Source of the DNA: Bacteroidota bacterium | GTDB taxonomy: Bacteria > Bacteroidota > Bacteroidia > Chitinophagales > Chitinophagaceae | Assembly (NCBI GenBank): GCA_023424015.1 | Contig: JAFAEM010000033.1 | Span: 1 to 64,000 of the forward strand | Direction: 5' to 3' | Length of the DNA: 64,000 bases | Shown: positions 43,090 to 52,165 of the stretch, one piece after another | Layout: each line of letters begins with the position of its first letter | Position numbering within the stretch: the first letter of the stretch is position 1 | Program-made: the position numbers and the translations under genes | The notes under the pieces: model-generated | Told to the model about the DNA's origin: nothing | The model's input: the letters and a program-made list of their open reading frames with translations, nothing else | Database searches by the model: none

Positions 43090-43634
43090 CAGGTATGTAG
43101 CAGCATAAGTTGTTTTTGTAAGGTTTTCCGGGCCTCGCCCAGGTGCCATTTGGAAGTGCCTTCACTGATTCCCAGTTTTGTGGCTATCTCCCTGTGTGTA
43201 TGGCCTTCCACTGCATACAAAACAAAAACAGCATGGGTAGCAGGTGGGAGCTTTTGCACCAGTTTCATGATCTCATCGGCTCCCATCTGCTCCAGCACTT
43301 CATTCTTAATCGCTGGTTCATCCACTGTTTCGATCTCTACATTTTCACTAAACCTGGTCCGGGTCTTAATATGATCCAATCCTTCATTGATCACAATTCT
43401 TTTGATCCAGGCATGCAAAGAGCCCTTATTGCTATCGAAGCTTTTGATGCTTCGAAAAATTTTTACGAATGCGTGGCTCATGATATCGGCAGCGTCCATT
43501 TCATCCCGCGAATACCGCAGTGCAATCGTCATGGCAAACCCATAAAATTGCTGGTACAGCAACTTCTGCGATTTTCTGTCACCCACCAGGCATCCCTGGA
43601 TTAACTGATCGATATCGTTTGTCTCAACAACCAT
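43089..43634 (-). CDS. ECF-family RNA polymerase sigma factor
   Basis: A 181-residue sigma-70-like factor. Region 2 runs from about residue 22 (KLLYQQFYGFAMTIALRYSRD) with ADIMSHAFVKIFRSIKSFD. Region 4 is IMKLVQKLPPATHAVFVLYAVEGHTHREIATKLGISEGT, a standard helix-turn-helix. No C-terminal extension is present. It would direct polymerase to a small regulon; the likely regulator is the neighbouring membrane protein. It starts 3 bp downstream of the lipoprotein gene 43638-44492. Confidence 0.9.
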   Translation of the reverse strand: MVVETNDIDQLIQGCLVGDRKSQKLLYQQFYGFAMTIALRYSRDEMDAADIMSHAFVKIFRSIKSFDSNKGSLHAWIKRIVINEGLDHIKTRTRFSENVEIETVDEPAIKNEVLEQMGADEIMKLVQKLPPATHAVFVLYAVEGHTHREIATKLGISEGTSKWHLGEARKTLQKQLMLLHT

Positions 43635-43637
43635 TTA

Positions 43638-44492
43638 TTAGCCGTCCAATTCATCCCTGTCTTTTTCTACATCCTGCATTCGCTTTAATAATATAGCAGA
43701 CGAGATGGAAGAAACAATGAGCCTGTCCTCTGCGTCCAGGTTATTTGCTATCCAGATGCTATTATCAAGTATATCGACAATACCAACCACAGCTCCATCC
43801 CACTTCAATTCATACCCCGTTAGTAAACTTCCGCCGAGCACTTTGGTGTCCTTCCCATTCTTCTGTTTAACCTTATCAACAAATAATGATCGGATGCTGA
43901 TGGTTTCCATGCCATTGGTAGCATATCCTTCTATCTCAACCTGGGGTCTTTCAAACAGTCCCCGTGACTTGTCGTTTTCACTATTATACTTATTCGCCAT
44001 TACTACCGACCAGGGGTTGGCATTTTGTTCAAATGCTGGTAGTATTGCGGCTGTAAAAGCATACTCGTAGCTCCTGGTTTTACTCGCATCACCGATCCAG
44101 GGATTCCTGCTTTTATACACCAGCTGTTTTTCACTGAATTTCTCAGCAGCAAAAATGGCGGACTCGAGCCGACCGTCGTATAATGTATACTGAAACTTGT
44201 TTCGCTGGGAAAGACTTTTCTTATCGGTATCAATTTCAAATACCCTTAGCAACATCTCTTCCGGTTTCATAAAGAATTTTGTATGCTGGAAAGAACTTCC
44301 CATATCCCAGCCTCTTTTTACGGTGGAGGTCTGGTAATTTCCAAAACTCAGCTGCTGGTTGATCATCCAGCCATTAAGACCTTTCACCTGCATGCGGGTT
44401 GCCTGCTGGCTAAACTGCTCGGGTACCGATAGCTTGACCGCTGTACAGGAATATGTCAACAATGTGATAATACTTATTACTATGAATCGCAT
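43638..44492 (-). CDS. Lipoprotein of unknown function upstream of ECF sigma gene
   Basis: A 284-residue lipoprotein. The signal peptide ends in LLTYSC (Cys16). The mature chain starts AVKLSVPEQFSQQATRMQVKG and is rich in beta-type sequence, with no motif I recognise. It includes KVLGGSLLTGYELKWDGAVVG and DAEDRLIVSSISSAILLKRM. The ATG at 44492 is used because the open frame beyond it has only a TTG at 44510. It sits between another lipoprotein gene (14 bp upstream) and the sigma gene (3 bp downstream). Confidence 0.7.
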   Translation of the reverse strand: MRFIVISIITLLTYSCTAVKLSVPEQFSQQATRMQVKGLNGWMINQQLSFGNYQTSTVKRGWDMGSSFQHTKFFMKPEEMLLRVFEIDTDKKSLSQRNKFQYTLYDGRLESAIFAAEKFSEKQLVYKSRNPWIGDASKTRSYEYAFTAAILPAFEQNANPWSVVMANKYNSENDKSRGLFERPQVEIEGYATNGMETISIRSLFVDKVKQKNGKDTKVLGGSLLTGYELKWDGAVVGIVDILDNSIWIANNLDAEDRLIVSSISSAILLKRMQDVEKDRDELDG

Positions 44493-44506
44493 AAACGTTG
44501 AATTTA

Positions 44507-45637
44507 TCAATAAACAAAAACTGTTTTGGTAGTATACAGGTACTCCCCGGTAAACCCACTTTTATAGGTCCTGATCAACTCCCTGGGATACCCTTCACTG
44601 TCGTAAGTATATGTATGACTCGAAGGTACAGCTACGGGATAGTCATTTACAAAACTTTGCTCCAGCGCATTCACATTATTTTTTGAACTACGTGTGAGGT
44701 ATAGATCAGGCCAGTTCATATGCACATAGGGGTTCACCAGCTGGTCGTACCGGTACCTCGACAATTCACTGCTATGATGCGAGGTAGTACTGTTTCCCTC
44801 TCTTAAATTTCCGTCCTCAAACCACATATAATATTGTCTGCTATAGGTCCGGGAGGGATACGTGTATTTAATTACCACTTCATGTCTAAGCTCGAAATAG
44901 TGCTCAAGCTTTGCAATCGTTTCCTCGCCTGCCTCGTTATCATGGATACCAGTTATCAGCCCATTGCTGTAAGTAAACGCGGTAAACCCGTAGAGCTTGT
45001 TAGCCTCATCGTATCTCGATATCCGCTGCACCTGTTTTCCCTGGTATTCAAATTTTGAGACCTGGTGCACATATGGCCGTCCATCGCTTTTCTTACGGTT
45101 GAGAACCACCTGGTCGAGGTTACCATCTGTATTATAAATATAATCAGTCTTGGTTTCGGCCACGTAGTTGTTGTTCTTTAGTACATAAACGTATTCTGTT
45201 TTTAGTTTCCGGGCTTCCTTAGTTGCCTGCAACACGTAAACACTGTCGGCTACAATGTCTTTGGTATCCACATTCAGCTCAATGTCACTGCCCCATTTGG
45301 TGACTTTAAACCTGAACTTCTGCTTGTCGGCCGGTAGTGTCAGCTCATTGATGCCGGCTGACAGGCTGTGATAAGACAGGCTTTGCTGGCCCTGGTTGTC
45401 CCAGCTAAAAAGTGAGAGCCCGACGGGGAGCTTATCATAAACTACATCACCAATCTTCATTCGTACCTGGAGCTTAATGGCCGGCACCTGCTCAGCAGGG
45501 TCTTCAGGTGTCTCATTCTCGCCGGGAGGAGGATCCTGGGGGTTTTCAACGGGCGATTTGGGTGGAATGTCAAGCCGGTCTTTTGAACATGCGATCAGCG
45601 AAAAGCTTAGGAGGATAAGGTAAATCAGCTTTTTCAT
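44507..45637 (-). CDS. Lipoprotein with RHS/YD-type repeats
   Basis: A 376-residue lipoprotein (lipobox LIAC, Cys17) with a Pro/Glu-rich linker at residues 24-50. The C-terminal half shows recurring YD-like units, such as YIYNTDGNLDQVVLNRKKSD, SKFEYQGKQVQRISRYDEAN, AFTYSNGLITGIHD and YTYDSEGYPRELIR. Such repeats occur in RHS/DUF4595-like secreted proteins of Bacteroidota. The role is unknown. It is the first gene of an operon that continues with a second lipoprotein, the ECF sigma factor and its membrane partner. Confidence 0.75.
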   Translation of the reverse strand: MKKLIYLILLSFSLIACSKDRLDIPPKSPVENPQDPPPGENETPEDPAEQVPAIKLQVRMKIGDVVYDKLPVGLSLFSWDNQGQQSLSYHSLSAGINELTLPADKQKFRFKVTKWGSDIELNVDTKDIVADSVYVLQATKEARKLKTEYVYVLKNNNYVAETKTDYIYNTDGNLDQVVLNRKKSDGRPYVHQVSKFEYQGKQVQRISRYDEANKLYGFTAFTYSNGLITGIHDNEAGEETIAKLEHYFELRHEVVIKYTYPSRTYSRQYYMWFEDGNLREGNSTTSHHSSELSRYRYDQLVNPYVHMNWPDLYLTRSSKNNVNALEQSFVNDYPVAVPSSHTYTYDSEGYPRELIRTYKSGFTGEYLYTTKTVFVY

Positions 45638-45830
45638 TTGTCTTTTTGTTTTGTTTGGTTAATGATTTATTTACCTCAATACCCTCCGGTGCTTCAATAG
45701 GGTTGGGTAAAAAATTTCCCTTTAACAAAACTTTTAGACAGCGTCACCCTTCGGCAACCCCGCGGAATGCCGAAACAGTCACGCCGGGACCGGGGGCCTG
45801 GAATTTGCAATGATTAGGAAAACACCAGCG

Positions 45831-46040
45831 ATGAGTAAGAAAATTAAAGACAAGAAGAATGGTCAGCCGGAAAAAGATGACCTGACCAGGCCTGACCCGA
45901 AAACATTACACAAAACCGATCCGCAGGAGAACATGGAGGGCCCTGTTTCATCGGTCATACAGGAAATAAAGGAAACTTCCGAAAAGAACGACGAGGAATC
46001 AAAGGAAGAAGCGGACAATAAGAAAGAAAAAAATAAGTAA
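45831..46040 (+). CDS. Small highly charged, probably disordered protein
   Basis: A 69-residue, Lys/Glu/Asp-rich protein (KKIKDKKNGQPEKDDLTRPD at the start; EESKEEADNKKEKNK at the end). It has no hydrophobic core, membrane segment or known motif, so it is predicted to be disordered. The ATG at 45831 is used; an ATG at 45810 would add seven residues (MIRKTPA). It could be a spurious ORF, but its strongly biased composition and good frame integrity favour a real small gene. Confidence 0.5.
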   Translation: MSKKIKDKKNGQPEKDDLTRPDPKTLHKTDPQENMEGPVSSVIQEIKETSEKNDEESKEEADNKKEKNK

Positions 46041-46074
46041 GGCCCGCACCGGAATCAGGTTATGCACCGGTTCA

Positions 46075-47154
46075 TTAAAATCGAACCGGCTTTTTGGTTT
46101 TACTGCTTTCATAAATGGCGTTGAAAAGTGCAACGATCTTTCTTCCCTCCGTTGCCGGAACCAAAGGCTCCCGGTCCTCCAGGATTGCCATGATAAAATC
46201 GCGATCCTGAATCTTCAGGTAGTAGCCGATGGGATCAATGGCTTTGAAAAATTCGCTGTCCTCTTTCTCCCATTGCGCCGGCATGGATTCCTCGCCCGGT
46301 ATCGTCCAGATATCGTTTTTTGGGGGTTCCAATACAGATGGCACACCGGCAATAAACATGGCACCACCATCAGTTTGTACACCAACTGACGCGCCATTGG
46401 AACCATGCACATGTACCCGGGCATATATTCCGGGTTTCTGGGAATTACTAACGAGGATATTCGCGATGCCACCGTTCTTAAATTTTAATATGGCCACCGC
46501 GGTATCTTCCACTTCTATATAGGGATGATTAATATTTTCAGTAACCGCGTACAACTCCTCCATTTCATCGTCCATAAACCATTGCACCAGGTCGAGCTGA
46601 TGTGGCGCCTGGTTAACCAGCACACCACCACCTTCTTTTTCCCAGGTGCCACGCCAGGGATCGCTTTTGTAGTATGCTTCATCACGCCAGCCGAGCATTA
46701 ATACAGTAGCCAGGGCAGGCTTACCGATCTTTCCATCCATAATGGCTGACTTCATGCGCTGGGAAGGATGTAAAAACCTGCGCTGGCTGATCACGCTTAA
46801 AATCTTTTTGTGTCGCGCAGCAGTATCCATCATCGCATCGCAATCATCAAGGGTAATGGCCAGCGGTTTTTCGACCAATACATGTGCCCCTGCTTCCATG
46901 GCTGTTATCGCCGGATTGCGGTGCTCGGGGTGTGGCGTACAGATGATGACGGCATCTATCTTTTCCTTTCGGATCATTTCATCCACCTTCTCATATGCTT
47001 TCGCCCCATACTGCGCAGCAAAATTTTGTGCACGCAAATGGTTGCGGCTTTGTACCGCCACCAACTGGCATTCCTGGATTTGTTTTAAAGCTTTGGCGTG
47101 GAGATGTGCAATTTTGCCGCAGCCGATGATCGCCGTTCTTATGATCGAATCCAT
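46075..47154 (-). CDS. Gfo/Idh/MocA-family oxidoreductase
   Basis: A 359-residue cytoplasmic enzyme: Rossmann loop AIIGCGKIAHLHAKAL and catalytic-lysine motif HVLVEKPLAITLDDCDAMM (the usual EKP is intact here). The C-lobe has EGGGVLVNQAPHQLDLVQWF with the active-site His and Asp/Glu pair. Probable sugar or inositol dehydrogenase activity, with the substrate unknown. It lies 1 bp from the alcohol dehydrogenase gene in a four-gene sugar-modification run. Confidence 0.88.
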   Translation of the reverse strand: MDSIIRTAIIGCGKIAHLHAKALKQIQECQLVAVQSRNHLRAQNFAAQYGAKAYEKVDEMIRKEKIDAVIICTPHPEHRNPAITAMEAGAHVLVEKPLAITLDDCDAMMDTAARHKKILSVISQRRFLHPSQRMKSAIMDGKIGKPALATVLMLGWRDEAYYKSDPWRGTWEKEGGGVLVNQAPHQLDLVQWFMDDEMEELYAVTENINHPYIEVEDTAVAILKFKNGGIANILVSNSQKPGIYARVHVHGSNGASVGVQTDGGAMFIAGVPSVLEPPKNDIWTIPGEESMPAQWEKEDSEFFKAIDPIGYYLKIQDRDFIMAILEDREPLVPATEGRKIVALFNAIYESSKTKKPVRF

Positions 47155-47155
47155 A

Positions 47156-48187
47156 TCAGGGTTTTAAAATTACCTTCATCAGGCCTTTTTCCTTTTTATA
47201 TAATCGCTGAAACCATTCGGCGCCTTCCTGCAGTGGTGACTCAGCTGAGAGAATCGATTTCACATCGAGTTTACCTTCTGAAATTAACTGAAGGATCTCG
47301 GGATATTCGCCGTTGATAGCGCAAGAGCCCTGGAGTTTGAGTTGACGCGTAACTATTCTTTGCAAGGGCAATTCAACCACAGGCGACAGGTTACCTACCA
47401 GCACAATGGTAGCGCCTTTCCGCGACAGGTCAATTGCCTTATGAATCGAATCCTGCACGCCGACTACTTCTATCGCGATATCGGCACCCCGATTCTCTGT
47501 AAGCATATTTATGCTATCTGTCAATGCCGGGTCATCAGGACGGAAGCCATAGCTTGCCCCGGACTGCATTGCCAATTTGAGTTTGCCTGGATCTGTATCT
47601 ACTGCTATGATCTTGTTGCAGCCTTTTATTCTCAGTAGTTGTATGACAAACATACCCACCATGCCTGCGCCAATCACCGCGACACTATCACGGGGCTGCA
47701 GACCTGACAGGTTAATAGCATGAAGGGCGACAGCCGCCGGTTCGGTGAGAGCCGCTTCTGTAAAACCTACATTAGGAGGGATACTATATACAATATGTTC
47801 TGGAACCGTAACATACTCTGCGAAAGCGCCGTCTTTTTTGAACTCCGGTGTTGAAACGCCAAGTACCATCCTGTCATCACTAATATTATACATTCCACAG
47901 CGGGAATACCAATCCTGAGGTTTGTAGATCGTTGAATCAAAGGTCACCCTGTCTCCTATTTTCCATTGTATTACTTCCTCACCCACCTGCTTAACGATAC
48001 CGGAAGCCTCATGTCCCATGATGAGTGGCGGTATTCTGCGCCCCGTGCTGCCGTCCAGGCCATGCACATCGCTTCCGCAGATGCCGACAGCCATCACTTT
48101 TACCAGTACATCATGCGGACCAGGCTGCGGTGTGGGTACCTCCTTGTATACCAGTTGCATGTAATCCTCAAGGACCAGGGCCTTCAT
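47156..48187 (-). CDS. Zinc-dependent MDR alcohol dehydrogenase, sorbitol/galactitol-1-P dehydrogenase-like
   Basis: A 343-residue medium-chain dehydrogenase. Catalytic zinc ligands are visible in GICGSDVHG (Cys39) and GHEASGIV, with the NAD loop VIGAGMVGMFVIQLL. The structural zinc loop that normally carries four cysteines is replaced by YKPQDWYSRCGMYNISDD with only one Cys, so this protein probably lacks structural zinc. The substrate is inferred to be a polyol or sugar. It lies between the Gfo/Idh/MocA (1-bp gap) and sugar-isomerase (65-bp gap) genes on the same strand. Confidence 0.85.
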   Translation of the reverse strand: MKALVLEDYMQLVYKEVPTPQPGPHDVLVKVMAVGICGSDVHGLDGSTGRRIPPLIMGHEASGIVKQVGEEVIQWKIGDRVTFDSTIYKPQDWYSRCGMYNISDDRMVLGVSTPEFKKDGAFAEYVTVPEHIVYSIPPNVGFTEAALTEPAAVALHAINLSGLQPRDSVAVIGAGMVGMFVIQLLRIKGCNKIIAVDTDPGKLKLAMQSGASYGFRPDDPALTDSINMLTENRGADIAIEVVGVQDSIHKAIDLSRKGATIVLVGNLSPVVELPLQRIVTRQLKLQGSCAINGEYPEILQLISEGKLDVKSILSAESPLQEGAEWFQRLYKKEKGLMKVILKP

Positions 48188-48252
48188 CTTACCTGAATTG
48201 AAGTTTAAAAAAAGTGGGTTTTATTCGTGTGGGAAATATCAGATCCCTGGGG

Positions 48253-49158
48253 TCAATCATTTACAGGTTTTCTGCCGTTGCCCAGGCCTTCTTTTACCAG
48301 GTAATTATAGCTATCCTGTAGTGCCTCAAACACATCCCCCTCCGTCTTGTCCATTTCCACGATCAACCACTGCGTGTTGTCGCCACCCGCTTTAATAATG
48401 GAAGGAAAATCCTGAGTACCCTTGCCTACAGCTACCATTGCGTCCGGGTTGTCGTCAGCAAGTGATTCACGCCATATAGCGGGGCCATCTTTGATATGAA
48501 GGAGCGGCGCTCTTTTACCAAATTTCTTCACAATAGCGGCAGGATCGTGTCCTGCAACTTTTACCCAATAAGTGTCGATCTCAAAAAATATATCCGGATC
48601 CAGCAGGTTCAGCAATTCCTCATACACTAATCGCTTCCCAATTTTATTTCTGAACTCCCACCAGTGGTTGTGGATCCCGAATGAAAGACCATTGGCTTTT
48701 GCAAACTTGTTCACCTCATTGTAAATCGCTGCCAGTTGCCTGGTTCCCTCCAGCGAAGCATACCGGATATCTTCAGGCCAGCCATGCCAGATCATTTTTG
48801 TGCAGCCAAATTCCCTGGCTGCTTCAATCATCAACTCCTTTTGTGCACCGATCGGTAATTCAACATGCGCGGAACATATTGAAAGTCCCGCATCTTTGAT
48901 ATGTGCGGCCGCCTGTTTGATGGAGATATGTTTTGGCCAGAAAGCTGTCTCTACTGCTTCAAACCCGATCGCTTGAATCCGCTGCAGCGTGCCTTTGATA
49001 TCCTTTTCAATTTCCTTTCTTACTGAATAAAGCTGGACGGCAATTTTAGCAGAACCGGTATTAAAAGAGGCCTGTTTGATTGAGGGGAGTGAACCGGGAA
49101 CCAGTGCAAGGCCTAAAGCCCCTACACCACCCAGGCGTATAAATTCTTTTCGTTGCAT
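48253..49158 (-). CDS. Exported sugar phosphate isomerase/epimerase (TIM barrel)
   Basis: A 301-residue xylose-isomerase-like barrel with an N-terminal export-type leader (RKEFIRLGGVGALGLALVPG), Tat-like though only one Arg is in the motif. The metal site is complete: GIHNHWWEF, FEIDTYWVK, LLHIKDG and QWLIVEMD. It differs from the 40273-41142 protein, which has no His at the metal position. Such enzymes epimerise or cleave keto-sugars. It lies between the alcohol dehydrogenase (65 bp) and SGNH esterase (78 bp) genes. Confidence 0.87.
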   Translation of the reverse strand: MQRKEFIRLGGVGALGLALVPGSLPSIKQASFNTGSAKIAVQLYSVRKEIEKDIKGTLQRIQAIGFEAVETAFWPKHISIKQAAAHIKDAGLSICSAHVELPIGAQKELMIEAAREFGCTKMIWHGWPEDIRYASLEGTRQLAAIYNEVNKFAKANGLSFGIHNHWWEFRNKIGKRLVYEELLNLLDPDIFFEIDTYWVKVAGHDPAAIVKKFGKRAPLLHIKDGPAIWRESLADDNPDAMVAVGKGTQDFPSIIKAGGDNTQWLIVEMDKTEGDVFEALQDSYNYLVKEGLGNGRKPVND

Positions 49159-49236
49159 GATAAATTTATCCTTATAAATTTAAAGCATTCCCACAACACA
49201 CTAAAAAATATAGTGATGCGATAACTGCTATCGAGC

Positions 49237-50331
49237 TTACTTTACCAGCTTAAAGGACCTGAACCTGGCAATCAGGAAATCGGCAAACCGTAGAAAGCCA
49301 AGATCAGTAAAGTGTACCCCATCGACGGTAGCTTCGTGATCATCACCCAGCGCGCCCTTGCTTTCGATATAATAGATATTCACGTAACCGCGTTCAACCA
49401 GCTGTTGAAACTGTTGCCGGAGAACGGCATTTTTATAATTCAATTCTTTTCTCAGGCTGTCATCCAGGAATGATTTTTCCATGATAGTTCCTTCTACAAA
49501 AACAATCGGTGTTGACTTTCGCTTCGCGCGAATGATCTCTACCAAAGGAAGCATGTTTGTCTTCAAATGCTCCTGGGTCATATTTGGTACGCAATCCACG
49601 ACATACATCGCCGCATCCGTATCTGCCATCAATTCCGCTATAGGTTTTTCCATTCTTCCATTACCACTAAATCCAAGGTTTATACATTCCTGGTTGAGCT
49701 TTCTTGAAATAATACTGGTATGCACCATGCCAGGCCGGGAAGCGCAACCACCCTGGGTAATGCTAGTTCCATAGAACACGATGGGCTTATCCCGGGAGGG
49801 TGATGATCTTTCGATCACACTATTTTCGTCCACACCAATTTCGATGCTCACTATTCCATCATAAAGGGGTAAAAAAAGCTTATACTCCCTCATCTCAGTG
49901 GTCATATTACTTACGAGCCGCGCTTCGCTTTGTTTCTTACCGGGTTTTGCGGTATTCACATATTGCCAGGTATCACCAACGCGACAGTAAAGGTCGACTC
50001 CCCTGATACCTGTGGCAGGCATATGGTTCATGCTAAAATTGTTCAATACTTCCCACTTCAACTGAAGGCTGGTTGAATTGCTTTTAAACCGCGCGGTGAT
50101 GCCTGCAGCACATTTCGAAAGATCCCACACGGGTTGTCGCACCTTTTCTTTGTAAGATGCAGGCAGCCGGTCGTAAGGACTGTCCTTCTCAGATTCCGGA
50201 ATTGCCGTTCCTTCGATCAAAAAATATTCTTTCCCATAAAACTTAACATTCTTCTTTGTGGTTGTATCCTGTGCCATACACAGGTACTGGAAACCTGAAA
50301 AAATGAATAAAAAAAGGTAGCGTGTCACCAT
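49237..50331 (-). CDS. Secreted SGNH/GDSL esterase with GxDLY N-terminal domain
   Basis: A 364-residue secreted esterase. A signal peptide (residues 1-20) is followed by an N-terminal jelly-roll of the GxDLY type (motif TGIRGVDLYCR). The catalytic domain has the Ser in FYGTSITQGGC, the Gly/Asn blocks CINLGFSGNGRM and VVDCVPNMT, and the Asp/His pair in EATVDGVHFTDLGFLRF. Such enzymes deacetylate or de-esterify carbohydrates. A promoter is suggested at 50393-50419. It is the first gene of the cluster running down to 46075. Confidence 0.85.
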   Translation of the reverse strand: MVTRYLFLFIFSGFQYLCMAQDTTTKKNVKFYGKEYFLIEGTAIPESEKDSPYDRLPASYKEKVRQPVWDLSKCAAGITARFKSNSTSLQLKWEVLNNFSMNHMPATGIRGVDLYCRVGDTWQYVNTAKPGKKQSEARLVSNMTTEMREYKLFLPLYDGIVSIEIGVDENSVIERSSPSRDKPIVFYGTSITQGGCASRPGMVHTSIISRKLNQECINLGFSGNGRMEKPIAELMADTDAAMYVVDCVPNMTQEHLKTNMLPLVEIIRAKRKSTPIVFVEGTIMEKSFLDDSLRKELNYKNAVLRQQFQQLVERGYVNIYYIESKGALGDDHEATVDGVHFTDLGFLRFADFLIARFRSFKLVK

Positions 50332-50392
50332 GCTGTTTTATGCTTTTAACATTTTGATTAATGGATTTTCGTAGCCGCCATATATCTGTTTC

Positions 50393-50419
50393 CAAATGTA
50401 GTTTTTCCCGACACACAAA
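50393..50419 (-). promoter_or_regulatory. Candidate promoter for the SGNH esterase gene
   Basis: On the minus strand, TTTG at 50419-50416, a 15-bp gap, then TACATTTG at 50400-50393, close to the Bacteroidota -33/-7 pattern, about 60 bp before the ATG at 50331. Confidence 0.5.
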
Positions 50420-50482
50420 CCATAACACAAACGGGACTGCCGCGGCAGAACATTTTGCTTTATGCATTGTTTAATAATGATT

Positions 50483-51523
50483 ATGGACAACGTTTCAAAG
50501 AGAATAACTTACTCTATTCTGGATGTGGTACCTGTCTCTAAAGGAAGTAGCCCGGCGCAGACCTTTGAAAAAAGCCTGGACCTTGCCCGTCGTGCCGAGT
50601 CCCTCGGTTATGAACGGATCTGGTACGCGGAACATCATAATATGTTAAGCATTGCCAGCTCGGCTACTCCGGTTATTATCGGATATATTGCCAGCGGAAC
50701 ACAGCGGATAAGAGTGGGATCTGGAGGGATCATGTTGCCCAATCATTCGCCGCTTGTTATCGCCGAACAATTTGGCACCCTCGCAACATTGTATCCGGGT
50801 CGTATTGACCTCGGCCTGGGCCGCGCGCCTGGTACGGATCCTGAGACGGCTCATGCCATCCGTCCGGACCGTATGACCTACGTTCATCATTTTCCCGATG
50901 AAATAAAAAAGATAGAACAGTATTTATCGAAAGATAATGCCGGCGCAAAAGTGCGGGTTCCTTTTGCAGAAGGAGTTGAGATTCCGATCTATGTTCTGGG
51001 CTCCAGTACGGACAGTGCCTGGCTTGCTGCCCGTACCGGAAGACCCTATGCATTTGCCAGCCATTTTGCCACCGGACAGCTCATGGAAGCATTGAATATT
51101 TATTACAACGAATTTGTGCCCTCCGCATATCTTAGGGAACCGTATGCCATCGCGTGCATCAATGTGATCGCGGCGGATACTGATGCTGAAGCAGAGAAAA
51201 TTTCCACTTCCCTGTTGCGCATGTTCCTGAATGTATTGTCAGGCAAACCCGATTATCTCCAGGAACCTGTTGAGATGACAAGCGACTTACGTGAACTCTG
51301 GAATCACCCTTCTGTACAACAGATGCTGAAATATACTTTCGCCGGAAGTAAGGAAACGGTAAAGCAGAAAACAGAAGCGTTCCTGGCGCTCACCCGGGTA
51401 AATGAATTGATGGTTGTAACCAATACTTATGATCACCAGGATCGTTTGAAATCATATAAGATCTTTTCGGAGATCATGTCAGAGATATCCATGCCTGTAT
51501 CCGCAGCTACTCAGTCAAATTAA
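50483..51523 (+). CDS. Luciferase-like (LLM class) flavin-dependent monooxygenase
   Basis: A 346-residue TIM-barrel flavoenzyme. The N-terminal SILDVVPVSKG is followed by GYERIWYAEHHNMLSIAS and IRVGSGGIMLPNHSPLVIAEQF, then LDLGLGRAPGTD, all of the bacterial 'LLM class' group that includes unassigned monooxygenases. Substrate unknown. The ATG at 50483 is preferred; in-frame ATGs at 50462 and 50477 are also open and no Shine-Dalgarno decides between them. It is transcribed away from the SGNH gene. Confidence 0.85.
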   Translation: MDNVSKRITYSILDVVPVSKGSSPAQTFEKSLDLARRAESLGYERIWYAEHHNMLSIASSATPVIIGYIASGTQRIRVGSGGIMLPNHSPLVIAEQFGTLATLYPGRIDLGLGRAPGTDPETAHAIRPDRMTYVHHFPDEIKKIEQYLSKDNAGAKVRVPFAEGVEIPIYVLGSSTDSAWLAARTGRPYAFASHFATGQLMEALNIYYNEFVPSAYLREPYAIACINVIAADTDAEAEKISTSLLRMFLNVLSGKPDYLQEPVEMTSDLRELWNHPSVQQMLKYTFAGSKETVKQKTEAFLALTRVNELMVVTNTYDHQDRLKSYKIFSEIMSEISMPVSAATQSN

Positions 51524-51533
51524 ATTTGGATAC

Positions 51534-51568
51534 AGAGTACACGGTGGAAACACGGAATGCACGGAGAA
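51534..51568. repeat. Short slipped-word repeat 'ACACGGTGGAAACACGGA'
   Basis: Three imperfect units containing CACGG spaced about 10-12 bases, between the LLM gene and the DUF420 gene. One of several such word repeats in gaps of this region. Confidence 0.6.
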
Positions 51569-51580
51569 ATTCAAATTATC

Positions 51581-52165
51581 TTAGCTATAATAGGGACTTA
51601 TCATCGCGTACACCACTACACCGGTGATAGCAACATATAACCAGACTGGCCAGGTAATGCGGGCTAATTTTTTATGTTCCGGATATTCCCCGATCAGGGC
51701 CCTGTAGGCAGAGAATAAAATAAAAGGAAGAATCAGTCCGGCAAGGGGAATATGTGTACCAAGTACGATCCAATAAAGTATGCGTTTTGATCCCACTGTG
51801 GCCTTTTCTGCCTCGCTCACGATGCCATCGCCATCCAGGTCACCAAACTTTGTTTCACCTGCCAGGAGGTGATGACTTACATAGCTGATCAGGAATAAAA
51901 CCGAGAGCACCATCGCCACCAACATCAGCTTTTTGTGGGTCTCGTACTTTTTTTTCTTAACAGCGATCAGCGCAAGTACCAGTAATATAGCTACCCAGCT
52001 ATTGATCATGGCATTGATCAAGGCAAAGAAGTGTACATCAAATCCAAGATCGGCTTCAATCTTTACCTTGTTAAGCAATACCACGGCCGCGAATACGATA
52101 ACCGAAAAACTCAGTATCAGCCAGTAGGCTTTTCGGTCATTCTTTTTTAAAACCGGTGTCAGCAT
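51581..52165 (-). CDS. DUF420 membrane protein with an EF-hand-like loop
   Basis: A 194-residue protein with about five membrane helices (WLILSFSVIVFAAVVLLN first; PVWLYVAITGVVVYAMIS last). It matches the DUF420 (CtaM-like) group linked to cytochrome oxidase assembly. Between helices 3 and 4, GDLDGDGIVSEAEKATVG is a perfect EF-hand calcium loop (D-x-D-x-D-G-x-x-x-x-x-E), preceded by SHHLLAGE with two His. The ATG at 52165 is used, which overlaps the SCO gene by 29 bp. Its neighbour is the copper chaperone, consistent with oxidase biogenesis. Confidence 0.8.
   Translation of the reverse strand: MLTPVLKKNDRKAYWLILSFSVIVFAAVVLLNKVKIEADLGFDVHFFALINAMINSWVAILLVLALIAVKKKKYETHKKLMLVAMVLSVLFLISYVSHHLLAGETKFGDLDGDGIVSEAEKATVGSKRILYWIVLGTHIPLAGLILPFILFSAYRALIGEYPEHKKLARITWPVWLYVAITGVVVYAMISPYYS

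Noticed and set aside
42563..43108. 181-residue Gly/Ser/Thr-rich open frame opposite the anti-sigma-like gene
   Set aside because: It mirrors the Pro/Thr/Val-rich tail of the coding frame and has no independent support.
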